The notes under the pieces: generated by a model
What the model was told of the DNA's origin: nothing
The model's input: only the letters and a program-made list of their open reading frames with translations
Database searches by the model: none
Made by a program: the position numbers and the translations under genes
From: Cognatiyoonia koreensis
GTDB lineage: Bacteria; Pseudomonadota; Alphaproteobacteria; Rhodobacterales; Rhodobacteraceae
Assembly: GCF_900109295.1 (NCBI RefSeq)
Contig: NZ_FOIZ01000002.1
Location: 1 to 64,000 of the forward strand
DNA length: 64,000 bases
Reading direction: 5' to 3'
Shown: in pieces, positions 7,849-16,458 of the stretch
Layout: the number at the start of each line of letters is the position of its first letter
How positions within the stretch are numbered: the first letter of the stretch is position 1

Positions 7849-9081
7849 TCAGGCAAATTTGCCCATTTCAAAGCCGAGGTGCTTGGCGACGGTAAAGATG
7901 TCTTTATCCCCACGGCCGCACATATTCATCACCAGCAAGTGGTCCTTGGGCAGGTCTGGCGCGATCTTCATGACGTGCGCAAGCGCGTGGGATGGTTCGA
8001 GCGCCGGGATGATGCCTTCGAGTTCACAGCAAAGCTGGAAGGCTTCCAGCGCTTCCTTGTCAGTGATTGAGACGTATTTCGCCCGACCGATTTCGTGCAG
8101 CCATGAATGTTCTGGCCCAATACCGGGATAGTCGAGCCCGGCGGAGATCGAAAAACCTTCGAGGATCTGGCCGTCGTCATCTTGCAGCAGATATGTCCGG
8201 TTGCCGTGCAACACGCCCGGGCGACCGCCGGTCAGTGAGGCGCAATGCTCCATCTTGGCATTCACGCCTTTGCCGCCTGCCTCGACCCCGATGATGTTGA
8301 CGTCTTTGTCGTCAAGGAATGGGTAGAACAGCCCCATCGCGTTCGAGCCACCGCCGATGGCGGCAATGATCGTATCCGGCAGACGCCCTTCTGCGGCTTG
8401 CATCTGTTCCTTTGTTTCCTTGCCGATGATCGCCTGAAAGTCGCGGACCATCGCAGGATAAGGGTGCGGACCCGCCACTGTGCCGATGCAATAGAACGTA
8501 TCCCGCACGTTTGTGACCCAGTCCCGCAGAGCGTCGTTCATCGCGTCCTTGAGCGTGCCACGCCCAGATGTGACCGGCACGACCTCTGCCCCCAGAAGAC
8601 GCATGCGGAACACGTTCGGGGCCTGCCGTTCGACATCATGTGCGCCCATGTAGACGATGCATTTCAGCCCGAATTTGGCACAAACCGTTGCCGTTGCGAC
8701 CCCGTGCTGACCAGCCCCTGTTTCAGCAATGATCCGGGTCTTGCCCATGCGACGGGCGAGGATGATCTGGCCGAGTACGTTGTTGATCTTGTGTGCGCCG
8801 GTATGGTTGAGTTCATCACGCTTGAGGTAAATCTTGGCCCCGCCCAGCCGTTCGGTCAGACGTTCGGCATGATACAGCGGCGACGGGCGACCGACGTAGT
8901 GGGTCCAGAGGTCGTGCATCTCGGCCCAGAACGACTCGTCCGTTTTTGCATTCTCGTACTGTTCCTCCAGTTCGAGGATCAGCGGCATCAACGTTTCACT
9001 GACAAAACGCCCACCAAAATCACCGAACCGTCCTTTTTCGTCGGGGCCGGTCATGAAGGAATTGAAGAGATCGTTTGCCAT
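7849..9081 (-). CDS. trpB: tryptophan synthase beta subunit
   Basis: PLP enzyme that joins indole and serine to make tryptophan, acting with TrpA (not in this window). At 410 residues it is full length. Signatures are the PLP-lysine region [18 protein letters not shown], the phosphate-binding glycine run [11 protein letters not shown], and CGRGDKD near the C-terminus. The start at 9081 (MANDLFNSF) has GAAAG upstream; an in-frame extension to 9156 is not family-like. It follows trpF after 94 bases on the same strand, the usual Rhodobacterales arrangement. Confidence 0.97.
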   Translation of the reverse strand: MANDLFNSFMTGPDEKGRFGDFGGRFVSETLMPLILELEEQYENAKTDESFWAEMHDLWTHYVGRPSPLYHAERLTERLGGAKIYLKRDELNHTGAHKINNVLGQIILARRMGKTRIIAETGAGQHGVATATVCAKFGLKCIVYMGAHDVERQAPNVFRMRLLGAEVVPVTSGRGTLKDAMNDALRDWVTNVRDTFYCIGTVAGPHPYPAMVRDFQAIIGKETKEQMQAAEGRLPDTIIAAIGGGSNAMGLFYPFLDDKDVNIIGVEAGGKGVNAKMEHCASLTGGRPGVLHGNRTYLLQDDDGQILEGFSISAGLDYPGIGPEHSWLHEIGRAKYVSITDKEALEAFQLCCELEGIIPALEPSHALAHVMKIAPDLPKDHLLVMNMCGRGDKDIFTVAKHLGFEMGKFA

Positions 9082-9175
9082 GGGTCCGCTTTCAACTTTT
9101 CTGTCGGTAAGCACTAGCCCGAACCGGCAGAAGGGTAAAGTGATAGAGGGTCGCACGATGGCCAGCCGAAAGGGG

Positions 9176-9829
9176 TCAGCCCGCTTGGGTTGCTGCCTTG
9201 CAGAACGCTGCCATCAGCTGGGCATCCTTTACGCCCGGCGCGCTTTCGACACCTGATGCGACATCGACCTGTTTTGCGCCTGTCAGCCGGATCGCGTCAG
9301 CCACGTTGTCGGGCGTCAGGCCGCCCGCAAGCATCCAGGGGGTTGTCCAGTATTTGCGGTTTGCCAGAAGCGTCCAGTCGAAGGCCACACCGTTGCCGCC
9401 CGGCAGGACCGCGTCCTTTGGCGGTTTGGCGTCGACCATGATCTGATCGGCAACCGTGCTGTACGTGTCTATGGCGTCCAGATCAGCGGCGGTGGAGATC
9501 CCCAGCACTTTCATGACCGGCAGGCCATAGCGGGTCCGGATTTCGGCCACACGGTCAGGCGTTTCGCTGCCGTGCAGTTGCAGGATATCCACTGGCACTT
9601 GTGCTGTCAGGGAGTCAAGCGTGGCGTCATCGGCGTTCACGACCAAGGCGACCTTGGCAATGCCCACGGGTGTTTCGATTGCCAGATCGCGCGCGTCGGC
9701 GAATGATACAAAGCGCGGAGATTTTGGGAAGAAATTCAGCCCGATGTAGTTCGCACCTGCACGGGCTGCTGCATTCACGTCTTCGATTGTCCGCAGACCG
9801 CAGATCTTGACCCTTACATCAGTGGACAT
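9176..9829 (-). CDS. trpF: phosphoribosylanthranilate isomerase
   Basis: Converts N-(5-phosphoribosyl)anthranilate to the ribulose form in tryptophan biosynthesis. It is a 217-residue TIM barrel with the conserved KICGLRT start carrying the catalytic Cys, the [13 protein letters not shown] loop, the [10 protein letters not shown] strand and [11 protein letters not shown] with the phosphate-binding glycines. It begins 4 bases downstream of the lapA-like gene stop and is very probably in one transcript with lapA and ihfB upstream and trpB downstream. Confidence 0.95.
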   Translation of the reverse strand: MSTDVRVKICGLRTIEDVNAAARAGANYIGLNFFPKSPRFVSFADARDLAIETPVGIAKVALVVNADDATLDSLTAQVPVDILQLHGSETPDRVAEIRTRYGLPVMKVLGISTAADLDAIDTYSTVADQIMVDAKPPKDAVLPGGNGVAFDWTLLANRKYWTTPWMLAGGLTPDNVADAIRLTGAKQVDVASGVESAPGVKDAQLMAAFCKAATQAG

Positions 9830-9833
9830 GATC

Positions 9834-10184
9834 CTAGCGTGCGTCGATCAGGGCGAGGATATCGTCGCCGTTCTCTTGCGCTTTGGATGCGCGCAAATCA
9901 GCAACTTCGCGCTTGAGTGCCTCTGCCTCGCGGGTCTTGGCGCGCGCGTCAGAGCGAATGCGATGTTCACGCACCCATTCCCAGAGAAAACCGATCATCA
10001 GGCCTGCCGCAACGCCGATAAAGATCACGACGAACAGCGGCAATTGCACGTCTGGCGAAATGTTCAGCAGGTTGCTGATCGCTTCAGGCATGGCACGCAC
10101 AGTGACCATCGCTGTGTTCCCGAGACCGACAAGGATCAGGCACAGCGCAACGATAGCCCAGAACGCGTAACGAATGGTTTTCAT
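9834..10184 (-). CDS. LapA-domain membrane protein
   Basis: Inner-membrane protein of 116 residues with two transmembrane segments (about residues 7-27 and 48-70) and a cytoplasmic basic coiled-coil tail ([21 protein letters not shown]). This is the LapA (formerly DUF1049) layout. In E. coli LapA works with LapB in controlling lipopolysaccharide synthesis through LpxC turnover; the role here is by family only. It lies between ihfB and trpF with short gaps, a position conserved in Rhodobacterales. Confidence 0.85.
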   Translation of the reverse strand: MKTIRYAFWAIVALCLILVGLGNTAMVTVRAMPEAISNLLNISPDVQLPLFVVIFIGVAAGLMIGFLWEWVREHRIRSDARAKTREAEALKREVADLRASKAQENGDDILALIDAR

Positions 10185-10193
10185 GGTTGCCTC

Positions 10194-10475
10194 TTAATGA
10201 CCGTTCAGTCGGTCACGTAGCAGTTTGCCCGTCTTGAAGAAAGGCACGTGTTTTTCTTCGACCTGCACCGCTTCGCCGGTGCGCGGGTTGCGACCGGTCC
10301 GCTGGTCGCGCTTCTTGACCGAGAACGCACCAAAGCCGCGCAGTTCGACACGGTCACCATTGGACATGGCACCGGTAATTTCTTCGAAGATGGTATTCAC
10401 GATGCGTTCGACGTCTCGTTGATACAGGTGCGGGTTTTCGTCTGCGATTTTTTGAATCAACTCAGAACGGATCAT
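10194..10475 (-). CDS. ihfB: integration host factor subunit beta
   Basis: DNA-bending protein of 93 residues that pairs with IhfA. The HU/IHF family pattern is complete: the dimerising N-terminal helices ([18 protein letters not shown]), [12 protein letters not shown], and the DNA-inserting arm [12 protein letters not shown] with the proline that wedges into DNA. The start at 10475 (MIRSEL) matches the family; an in-frame ATG 18 bases upstream would add MSWGAP. It heads an ihfB-lapA-trpF-trpB run. Confidence 0.95.
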   Translation of the reverse strand: MIRSELIQKIADENPHLYQRDVERIVNTIFEEITGAMSNGDRVELRGFGAFSVKKRDQRTGRNPRTGEAVQVEEKHVPFFKTGKLLRDRLNGH

Positions 10476-10776
10476 AGGGGCCCCCCAGGACATGTTTCAC
10501 GCGCGGCAGCACATCTTGCCGACTATACGCACAAACCTACGCGCGTTGAATAGCATGACAACGACCTTTTTCAGCCAAAATTGAAAAACTTTGGCCAAAG
10601 TTGGGGTGGCAAGCCCTTGATTAAGGATACCTTTTCAGATGTTGCGCGCGCCGCACCCCAATTTGCGCCCGCCGCATCACGACCGATTCGGGGGCAATCA
10701 CGCATGTTCCTCGAACGCCCAATGGAACAAGAGCAGCGTTGGAGGGTTCTTTCGCTGACAAAACAGGAGCCAAACC
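10476..10776. other. divergent intergenic region between ihfB and the FMN-binding gene
   Basis: 301 bases without a gene, carrying outward promoters for ihfB (minus) and the flavin-binding gene (plus). The one clear structure is the 16-bp palindrome listed separately. Nothing else codes convincingly here. Confidence 0.6.
10587..10602. promoter_or_regulatory. 16-bp perfect palindrome, candidate operator
   Basis: AACTTTGGCCAAAGTT is a perfect dyad, centred about 115 bases upstream of the ihfB start and 180 bases upstream of the FMN-binding gene. It sits in A-rich surroundings. No regulator can be named from this sequence. Confidence 0.45.
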
Positions 10777-11256
10777 ATGACCACCGAGCACGCCCGTTTC
10801 TGGGAGATTATTTCCGGCATGACCGCAGCGATGGTCACAACCCACGACGGCACCGTTATCCGCGCCCGCCCCATGGCCGCGTTCATTGATGAAGATGCGC
10901 GCACGATCCGCTTCGTCACCGACAACGACAGCCACAAGATCGACGAGCTTTGCCGCGACAATAATCTTTGCCTGAGCTTTGCTGACGAAAAGAAGATGCT
11001 TTACGCGTCTGTTTCGGGAACCGGCCACGTCAGCCATGACCGCGACCTGATCAAGAAACTTTGGGGCCCGTATTGCGATGTATTCTTTTCCGGTGGTGCC
11101 GAAAACGCGGATGTCGCCGTGATCACGATTGATCCGTCACAGGCCGAATACTGGGACAACGACAAGGGCGCGGTCTCGATGGCGGTCGAAATGACGAAGG
11201 CCTATTTCAGCGACCATGGTCCCAATCTTGGTGATAATGCCAAACTGTCAATGTGA
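10777..11256 (+). CDS. pyridoxamine 5'-phosphate oxidase-related FMN-binding protein
   Basis: Flavin-reductase-like split-barrel protein of 159 residues, close to the bacterial general stress protein 26 group. The pattern of a short N-terminal helix, the AAMVTTHDGTVIRARPM strand pair, IRFVTDNDSHK and ISGTGHVSHD-like strand is typical of FMN- or F420-binding members. The reaction is not known and it is not the PdxH that makes pyridoxal phosphate. CAGGAG lies seven bases before the ATG. It is a single plus-strand gene wedged between ihfB and rpsA, which are usually neighbours, and it ends at a bidirectional terminator. Confidence 0.85.
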   Translation: MTTEHARFWEIISGMTAAMVTTHDGTVIRARPMAAFIDEDARTIRFVTDNDSHKIDELCRDNNLCLSFADEKKMLYASVSGTGHVSHDRDLIKKLWGPYCDVFFSGGAENADVAVITIDPSQAEYWDNDKGAVSMAVEMTKAYFSDHGPNLGDNAKLSM

Positions 11257-11281
11257 CCGGACCCAGTCGCCCCGGACATGC

Positions 11282-11312
11282 AAAAAGCCCCGCTGTTTCC
11301 AGCGGGGCTTTT
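11282..11312. terminator. bidirectional terminator between the FMN gene and rpsA
   Basis: AAAAGCCCCGCT, loop GTTTCC/T, AGCGGGGCTTTT gives a long GC-rich stem with A and T runs on both sides. It lies 25 bases from each of the two converging stop codons, so it can end transcription in both directions. Confidence 0.9.
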
Positions 11313-11337
11313 GATTTTGCGAACCTGACGAAAATGT

Positions 11338-13011
11338 TTATTCGTCGCCCTTGAGTGCTGCACCAAGGATATCGCCAAGCGATGCGCCGGAGTCGGATGA
11401 ACCGAACTGTTCGACGGCTTCTTTTTCTTCTGCGATTTCGCGTGCCTTGATCGAGAGACCCAGCTTGCGGGTCTTGGAATCGATGTTGGTGACGCGAACG
11501 TCGACCTTGTCACCGACGCCAAAACGCTCTGGACGCTGTTCGGCACGGTCACGGGACAAGTCGGAACGACGGATGAACGACTTCATGCCTTCGTATTCTA
11601 CCTCGATGCCGCCGTCTTCGATCTTGGTCACCTCGACGGTGATGATCGAACCGCGCTTTACGCCGCCAATTGCGTCAGCGAACGGATCACCGTCCAGCGC
11701 CTTGATGGAAAGCGAGATACGCTCTTTCTCGACGTCGACTTCGGCAACCTTGGCTTTTACGATGTCGCCCTTGCGGAAATCACCGATGACGTCTTCGCCA
11801 CGGCCTTCCCATGTCAGGTCGGACAGGTGAACCATGCCGTCGATGTCGCCTTCGAGGCCAACAAACAGACCGAATTCGGTGATGTTTTTGACTTCGCCTT
11901 CAACCTCGGTCCCCTCGGGGTGGGTTTCGGCAAAGACTTCCCATGGGTTGCGCATGGTCTGCTTGAGACCAAGAGAAACGCGACGCTTTGCAGAGTCGAT
12001 TTCCAGAACCATGACTTCGACTTCCTGAGAGGTCGATACGATCTTGCCCGGGTGTACGTTCTTCTTTGTCCAGGACATTTCGGAAACGTGCACCAGACCT
12101 TCGACGCCTGGTTCCAGTTCAACAAATGCGCCGTAGTCGGTGATGTTGGTCACGCGGCCCATGTGCACGGAATCAAGTGTGTACTTGGCTTCGACTGCGT
12201 CCCATGGATCGGCCTGCAGCTGCTTCATGCCAAGGCTGATACGGTGTGTTTCCTTGTTGATCTTGATGACCTGCACCTTGATCGTTTCACCGATGGTAAG
12301 GATTTCAGACGGGTGGTTCACACGGCGCCACGCCATGTCGGTCACGTGCAGAAGCCCGTCAACGCCACCAAGGTCAACGAACGCACCGTATTCGGTGATG
12401 TTCTTGACCACGCCGTCAACTTCCTGACCTTCAGTCAGGTTGCCAATAACTTCGGCACGTTGTTCAGCACGGGATTCTTCAAGGATCGCACGGCGGGATA
12501 CAACGATGTTGCCACGGCGACGGTCCATCTTGAGGATCTGGAACGGCTGCTTGAGACCCATCAGTGGGCCAGCATCGCGCACGGGGCGCACATCGACCTG
12601 CGAGCCGGGAAGGAACGCAACAGCGCCGCCCAGATCAACAGTAAAGCCGCCTTTGACGCGGCCGAAGATGGCACCGTCAACACGTTCTTCGTCAGCATAG
12701 GCTTTTTCGAGACGATCCCATGCTTCTTCGCGGCGGGCCATCTCGCGAGAGATAACTGCTTCGCCACGGGCGTTCTCAACCTGACGCAGGAACACTTCGA
12801 CAGTGTCGCCAACGTTGATTTCAGCGTCTTCGCCGGGATTTGCAAATTCTTTCAGATCAACGCGGCCTTCCATTTTGTAGCCGACGTCGATGATGGCTTG
12901 TCCCGCTTCGATTGCGATGACCTTGCCTTTGACAACTGATCCCTCGGAGGGCGTGTCAATTTCGAAGCTTTCGTTCAAGAGTGCTTCAAACTCTTCCATT
13001 GTGTTAGCCAT
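11338..13011 (-). CDS. rpsA: 30S ribosomal protein S1
   Basis: RNA-binding ribosomal protein that brings mRNA to the 30S subunit. At 557 residues it holds six S1 (OB-fold) repeats; the later ones are easily seen by their repeated GxVKNITEYGAFVDL, GRVTNITDYGAFVEL and GEVKNITEFGLFVGL motifs. It begins MANTMEEFEALL. The leader (13012-13415) holds a terminator-like hairpin, so expression may be tuned within the leader. In relatives cmk precedes rpsA directly; here three other genes separate them, so rpsA must have its own promoter. Confidence 0.97.
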   Translation of the reverse strand: MANTMEEFEALLNESFEIDTPSEGSVVKGKVIAIEAGQAIIDVGYKMEGRVDLKEFANPGEDAEINVGDTVEVFLRQVENARGEAVISREMARREEAWDRLEKAYADEERVDGAIFGRVKGGFTVDLGGAVAFLPGSQVDVRPVRDAGPLMGLKQPFQILKMDRRRGNIVVSRRAILEESRAEQRAEVIGNLTEGQEVDGVVKNITEYGAFVDLGGVDGLLHVTDMAWRRVNHPSEILTIGETIKVQVIKINKETHRISLGMKQLQADPWDAVEAKYTLDSVHMGRVTNITDYGAFVELEPGVEGLVHVSEMSWTKKNVHPGKIVSTSQEVEVMVLEIDSAKRRVSLGLKQTMRNPWEVFAETHPEGTEVEGEVKNITEFGLFVGLEGDIDGMVHLSDLTWEGRGEDVIGDFRKGDIVKAKVAEVDVEKERISLSIKALDGDPFADAIGGVKRGSIITVEVTKIEDGGIEVEYEGMKSFIRRSDLSRDRAEQRPERFGVGDKVDVRVTNIDSKTRKLGLSIKAREIAEEKEAVEQFGSSDSGASLGDILGAALKGDE

Positions 13012-13102
13012 GTGGCAGATTTTTCCTAATCTAGTTTTTATACGGGCCGTGCGGTTGTCTCCGCCGGTCTTTGGATTTCAGTTGGTCAATGGCCAAGGGG
13101 CC

Positions 13103-13134
13103 GAAAAATAACAGGGCTGGTGAAACACCAACCC
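13103..13134 (-). terminator. terminator-like hairpin in the rpsA leader
   Basis: On the minus strand GGGTTGGTG, loop TTT, CACCAGCCC (one G-U pair in RNA) is followed by TGTTATTTTT, about 90 bases before the rpsA start. No minus-strand gene lies just upstream that would need it, so it may act as an attenuator or stabilising leader element. Confidence 0.5.
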
Positions 13135-13269
13135 CGCTCAAGTCCCTCGTCCGCGCCTGTCTCGACGCTTAGACACGGCGGCGTATAGGGTATGGAAAAC
13201 CATAAGGCAAGGCTGTTTGCCCTTCAAAACAGGCGTTCTGCCGCCGCAAATCCCCCCAAAAGAGTGGTG

Positions 13270-13296
13270 AGGAAAACCCGACCGTCCGGTTTTCCT
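13270..13296. promoter_or_regulatory. 9-bp inverted repeat, candidate operator or hairpin
   Basis: AGGAAAACC and GGTTTTCCT are perfect inverted copies 9 bases apart, lying between rpsA and the Gly/Asp-rich gene. No T-tract follows, so an operator is as likely as an RNA hairpin. Confidence 0.35.
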
Positions 13297-13415
13297 GACT
13301 GTCAGAGCGCAAACCGGTCGCGATAGGTCTGCCGTATTCTCTCATTTCAGAGATGTCCAACACGCCCGACACGTTTGCGGGCTTTTGAATTACGAGCAAA
13401 AACAAGGATTTGATA

Positions 13416-14606
13416 ATGGAATTGAAAACACAGATCAAAGAACTGACATTGAAGGCAGACACCGACCTGTCCGCGACGATGGACGCCGGTGAGTTGGCAA
13501 AGCTGATTGCAGAATCCGCTTATCTGGAAGCTGCCGCAAAGGCCGGTGTTGACCCCAACACGGCACTTGATGCCCTGCTTGGCACCCCTGATGCCTTTGC
13601 AGCCATGCTGGAAGGTCATGGAGAAACCGCTTTCGACCTGGTCGATGCAGGCCGTTTTGGCGATCAGTTCGATCATGGCTTTGGGCTGGATCAGACAGGC
13701 ACAGGTCCCGATTTTGGCGGCGGTCTTGGCGGTCAGGGCACGCTGTTTGATGGCGGCGAACAGGGCCATGTCGTGGACAGCAAGGGCAATGCCCTGCCCG
13801 GCCCGGACGAGTCGCAACAGAACGGAAGCGGCCCGATCGACATCTTCAACACGCCTCGTCCTGACGGCCAGAATGACGGTGATCCCCATTACAACGAAAA
13901 AGGTGAGATCGACGGCATGTGGAAGGGCGGGAAGCACACCATTCTGGTTGAGCCCCGCTATGACGCGGACGGCAACCTTGTCGGATGGGAACATCACAAC
14001 GGCACCTATGAAAGCGTCGAAGACCTGAAAAATGGGGGCAATGACGGCAACGGAACCGATGGCACGGATGGATCAACCGGCACAGATGGCGGCGATGGCA
14101 ATTCCGGGTCTGATGGTGGCGACGGCAGCACTGGAACGGACGGGAGTGACGGAAACACCGGGTCCGACGGTGGCGATGGTAGCACCGGCACGGACGGCAA
14201 TAATGGCAACACGGGCACCGATGGAAAGGATGGCGAAAATGGCGGAGAAACTGGTCCGGAAGACAAGACAGGGCAAACCACAACCACACCGGCCGACGGC
14301 GAAGGCTGCGGTGGCGAGGATGATTTGCCAGATCACTTTGACTTCGGGTCGGATGACGACGACGACGCGCCTGACGATGGCCTTGGCGGCCTGACCCAAC
14401 CCGGCGTTCTGGGTGTAGGCGGATCGGGCGATGGGGTTGTGACGGTGCAAGGCCCCGGTTACGGCCTGACACAGCCTGCGGCTGACTACGTAGATGCGAA
14501 TGTGACACTGAATCCAGAACTGCTGGATCCGACCTATGGCCTGACCCAGCCGGGCCTGGATGGCGATGGCGGCATGTTTGCCGCAGTGGACGATTTCCTG
14601 TTCTGA
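13416..14606 (+). CDS. Gly/Asp-rich collagen-like repeat protein of unknown function
   Basis: A 396-residue protein that matches no family recognised here. It has no signal peptide. Residues 1-70 form an amphipathic helical region (MELKTQIKELTLKADTDL onward). Residues ~85-205 are Gly/Asp-rich with DADGN and NEKGEIDG turns. Residues ~209-278 are a triplet repeat with Gly at every third place (DGT, DGS, TGT, DGG, DGN and so on, over 20 units). An acidic run follows, then a tail with three GLTQP copies near residues 325, 350 and 375. Asp-Gly repeats of this kind can bind calcium. AAGGA lies eight bases before the ATG; a TTG 6 bases upstream is less likely. Lacking a signal peptide, it is either cytoplasmic or exported by a C-terminal route (type I secretion is possible). 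It stands alone, inserted between cmk and rpsA. Confidence 0.7.
   Translation: MELKTQIKELTLKADTDLSATMDAGELAKLIAESAYLEAAAKAGVDPNTALDALLGTPDAFAAMLEGHGETAFDLVDAGRFGDQFDHGFGLDQTGTGPDFGGGLGGQGTLFDGGEQGHVVDSKGNALPGPDESQQNGSGPIDIFNTPRPDGQNDGDPHYNEKGEIDGMWKGGKHTILVEPRYDADGNLVGWEHHNGTYESVEDLKNGGNDGNGTDGTDGSTGTDGGDGNSGSDGGDGSTGTDGSDGNTGSDGGDGSTGTDGNNGNTGTDGKDGENGGETGPEDKTGQTTTTPADGEGCGGEDDLPDHFDFGSDDDDDAPDDGLGGLTQPGVLGVGGSGDGVVTVQGPGYGLTQPAADYVDANVTLNPELLDPTYGLTQPGLDGDGGMFAAVDDFLF
14040..14250 (+). repeat. collagen-like Gly-every-third-residue repeat
   Basis: About 210 bases of 9-base units encoding xGx triplets dominated by Asp-Gly, Thr-Gly and Ser-Gly. Blocks such as DGGDGSTGTDG recur, pointing to internal duplication and possible length variation. 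Confidence 0.8.
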
Positions 14607-14614
14607 TGAAAGAT

Positions 14615-14641
14615 CAGGGTTCGGCCATGCGCCGGGCCCTG
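14615..14641 (+). terminator. hairpin after the Gly/Asp-rich gene, weak terminator
   Basis: CAGGGTTCGGC and GCCGGGCCCTG form an 11-bp stem in RNA (two G-U pairs) with a 5-base loop, 8 bases past the stop. There is no T-tract, so termination would be weak or Rho-assisted. Confidence 0.5.
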
Positions 14642-14775
14642 AATGTCGGCTCTTGCACTTTGCGGGCGCATTGTTGGATATGGTACAATACGCTGTTGCC
14701 GCATTAACGATTGGACCGTCTCAGGTGTGATCACTAAGTTGAACGCTGCGTTCACAGACACCGAAAAATGGACCC

Positions 14776-15264
14776 ATGCGCACACTGTTTATCTGGCTTC
14801 TTTGCCATCTGGTTGTTGTTGCTGCGTCTCCTGTTGTCTGGACGGGCGTCGCTGATGGTTATGTTGGCGACAGTTTCTGGACCCTGTCGGATGTGGGGCA
14901 GATCGGCGTGATCGCCATCTGTCTTTCCGGTTTGCTGACGGTCGCAACGGTGAATGCGTGGAAAACACTGGCCATTCTGCGGATGAGTCACCATCGCTGG
15001 CGCATTTCGGTCTGGCTGCTTGACGTTGTTCTTGGGCTTGGCGTTTTTGCCATTGCCTACGTGCTGTCACCGCAGGTCTTTTACAGCTTCTATCAGCAGC
15101 TTTTTCCCAGTTTGCCCGATCAATGGGTGATCGACAGTGCGGCCAACTGGACCAAGCTGCTAAAGGTTACCAGTCCCCGGCATGGGGCCAGTCTGTCGGA
15201 CCACATTGCCGGGATTGCGATGGGTGGGATCGTTCTGTTCACCGCGTATCTGCACCGTCGCTAG
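14776..15264 (+). CDS. four-helix membrane protein of unknown function
   Basis: Integral membrane protein of 162 residues with predicted helices near 3-24, 40-60, 77-98 and 142-158 and a periplasmic or cytoplasmic loop (residues ~100-140) containing WVIDSAANWTKLL. No family is recognised. The size and loop resemble small uncharacterised membrane proteins of roseobacters. It lies 169 bases after the Gly/Asp-rich gene on the same strand and could share its transcript. Its stop codon overlaps that of the minus-strand gene that follows. Confidence 0.65.
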   Translation: MRTLFIWLLCHLVVVAASPVVWTGVADGYVGDSFWTLSDVGQIGVIAICLSGLLTVATVNAWKTLAILRMSHHRWRISVWLLDVVLGLGVFAIAYVLSPQVFYSFYQQLFPSLPDQWVIDSAANWTKLLKVTSPRHGASLSDHIAGIAMGGIVLFTAYLHRR

Positions 15265-15779
15265 ATATCCTGCCCTTTTTCAAGCAGGTCCTCCAACAAC
15301 TTGCGCTGGAGCGCGCCGGAGTCACCGGCCCCGAATTGCGCCGCCCCACCGGTAAAAAGCGTGCCATAGGTGTTGGCGATATTCACGGTTTGGGCGATCC
15401 CGGAAATCAGCTGGTCTTTTTCGAGTGGCGAGAGCGGGTGGATGAAGACGCCCCACAGGCGATCACCTGCAATGGCATAGCGTGCATCGAGTGCCGTATC
15501 AAAGTTTGCCTGCATCACGCGCAGCATTTCTTCGGGCGTCATCTCTGTTGCGGCACGGATTGGCACCATGGCCCGCATCCGGTCGGCCCGCACGTCCATT
15601 ACGATCAGGACCGGCACGTCGTCGACCGTAAATTCGATCCCGTTGGCCGTGATCTGCGCCTCTGCATCCAGTGCCAGCACGATTTCGGCCATGCGCGGTG
15701 CCGTCATTGCAGGTTCTGACTCTTGGGCGGTAAGCGTAACAGGAAAAAGGCAGAGGGTCAGGGCAAGTGTGCGCAGCAT
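15261..15779 (-). CDS. exported protein, possible YbjN / type III chaperone-like fold
   Basis: A 172-residue protein with a signal peptide (MLRTLALTLCLFPVTLTAQ) and then a compact alpha/beta domain. The run EIVLALDAEAQITANGIEFTVDDVPVLIVMDV, followed by a RADRMRAMVPI strand and MTPEEMLRVMQANFDTALDARYAI helix, resembles the YbjN/secretion-chaperone-like fold, but this is a pattern impression only. The ATG at 15779 is chosen because it begins the signal peptide; the open frame upstream lacks coding character. Function unknown. It is the minus-strand gene between cmk and rpsA, transcribed with or just after cmk (68-base gap). Confidence 0.6.
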   Translation of the reverse strand: MLRTLALTLCLFPVTLTAQESEPAMTAPRMAEIVLALDAEAQITANGIEFTVDDVPVLIVMDVRADRMRAMVPIRAATEMTPEEMLRVMQANFDTALDARYAIAGDRLWGVFIHPLSPLEKDQLISGIAQTVNIANTYGTLFTGGAAQFGAGDSGALQRKLLEDLLEKGQDI

Positions 15780-15846
15780 CAGGGTCTCCTTCGTTTGGCG
15801 CAAGTTTAGCCATGATGCGCTGTAACAGGGAGCCACAATGGTGTGA

Positions 15847-16458
15847 CTAGGCAGTGCGCGCCTTTTCAATAAGCGCAACCGCCTGTGCGACTGCGTCATC
15901 AATGCTGAGATCTGTGGTGTCGATCACGATCGCATCTTCCGCCGGGATCAGGGGTGCGGTCGCACGTTCCCTGTCGCGCTTGTCGCGGGCTTCGACGTCC
16001 GCCAGGACCCCGTCGCGCGTCGCGCTTGAGTCTTTCGGCTGAAGTTCGAGAAAGCGCCGCTCTGCCCGGCAGGCGGCACTTGCCGTGACAAAGAGTTTTA
16101 CATCTGCATCCGGGCAAATCACCGTGCCGATGTCGCGACCGTCGAGAACGGCACCACCGTCGCGTTTTGCGAAATCCTGCTGGAATTGCACAAGCGCGCG
16201 GCGCACCTCCGGGTTGACCGCCACCTTGCTTGCGGCCTGCGCGACAGCAGATGTGCGCAGCGTTTCGGGATCAAGATCCGCACTTGTCAGTGATGTTGCC
16301 GCTGCAATTTCGTCAGAGCCCTTCAGCACCTTTGCCCCGACAGCGCGATAGAGCAGCCCAGTATCGAGGTGCGCAAAACCAAAATGCGCCGCGACAGCCT
16401 TTGACACCGTACCCTTGCCTGCTGCGGCTGGGCCGTCGATGGCCACTACAAATTTCAT
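15847..16458 (-). CDS. cmk: cytidylate kinase
   Basis: Phosphorylates CMP and dCMP using ATP. It is a 203-residue P-loop kinase with [11 protein letters not shown] as the Walker A motif, [12 protein letters not shown] for nucleotide recognition, and [22 protein letters not shown], the NMP-binding strand. The ATG overlaps the aroA stop by four bases, so it is coupled to aroA, as is usual in this order. Confidence 0.96.
   Translation of the reverse strand: MKFVVAIDGPAAAGKGTVSKAVAAHFGFAHLDTGLLYRAVGAKVLKGSDEIAAATSLTSADLDPETLRTSAVAQAASKVAVNPEVRRALVQFQQDFAKRDGGAVLDGRDIGTVICPDADVKLFVTASAACRAERRFLELQPKDSSATRDGVLADVEARDKRDRERATAPLIPAEDAIVIDTTDLSIDDAVAQAVALIEKARTA

Larger units (their letters stand above)
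13012..13415. other. structured divergent leader region of rpsA and the Gly/Asp-rich gene
   Basis: 404 bases without a gene. It contains the rpsA leader hairpin (13103-13134), a small hairpin TATGG-AAAA-CCATA (13191-13204), a 9-bp inverted repeat (13270-13296), and a short GC hairpin GCCCG/CGGGC followed by TTTTG near 13366-13386, just before the plus-strand gene. It should hold the promoters for both directions; no clear consensus boxes were identified. Confidence 0.6.

Noticed and set aside
8245..9117. 290-codon plus-strand open frame
   Set aside because: It is antisense to trpB, which is fully conserved; the antisense protein has no family features.
11827..12939. 370-codon plus-strand open frame
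   Set aside because: Antisense to rpsA, caused by the regular codon pattern of the S1 repeats.
14073..14508. Minus-strand proline- and histidine-rich open frames over the Gly/Asp repeat
   Set aside because: Shadow frames of the collagen-like triplet repeat.
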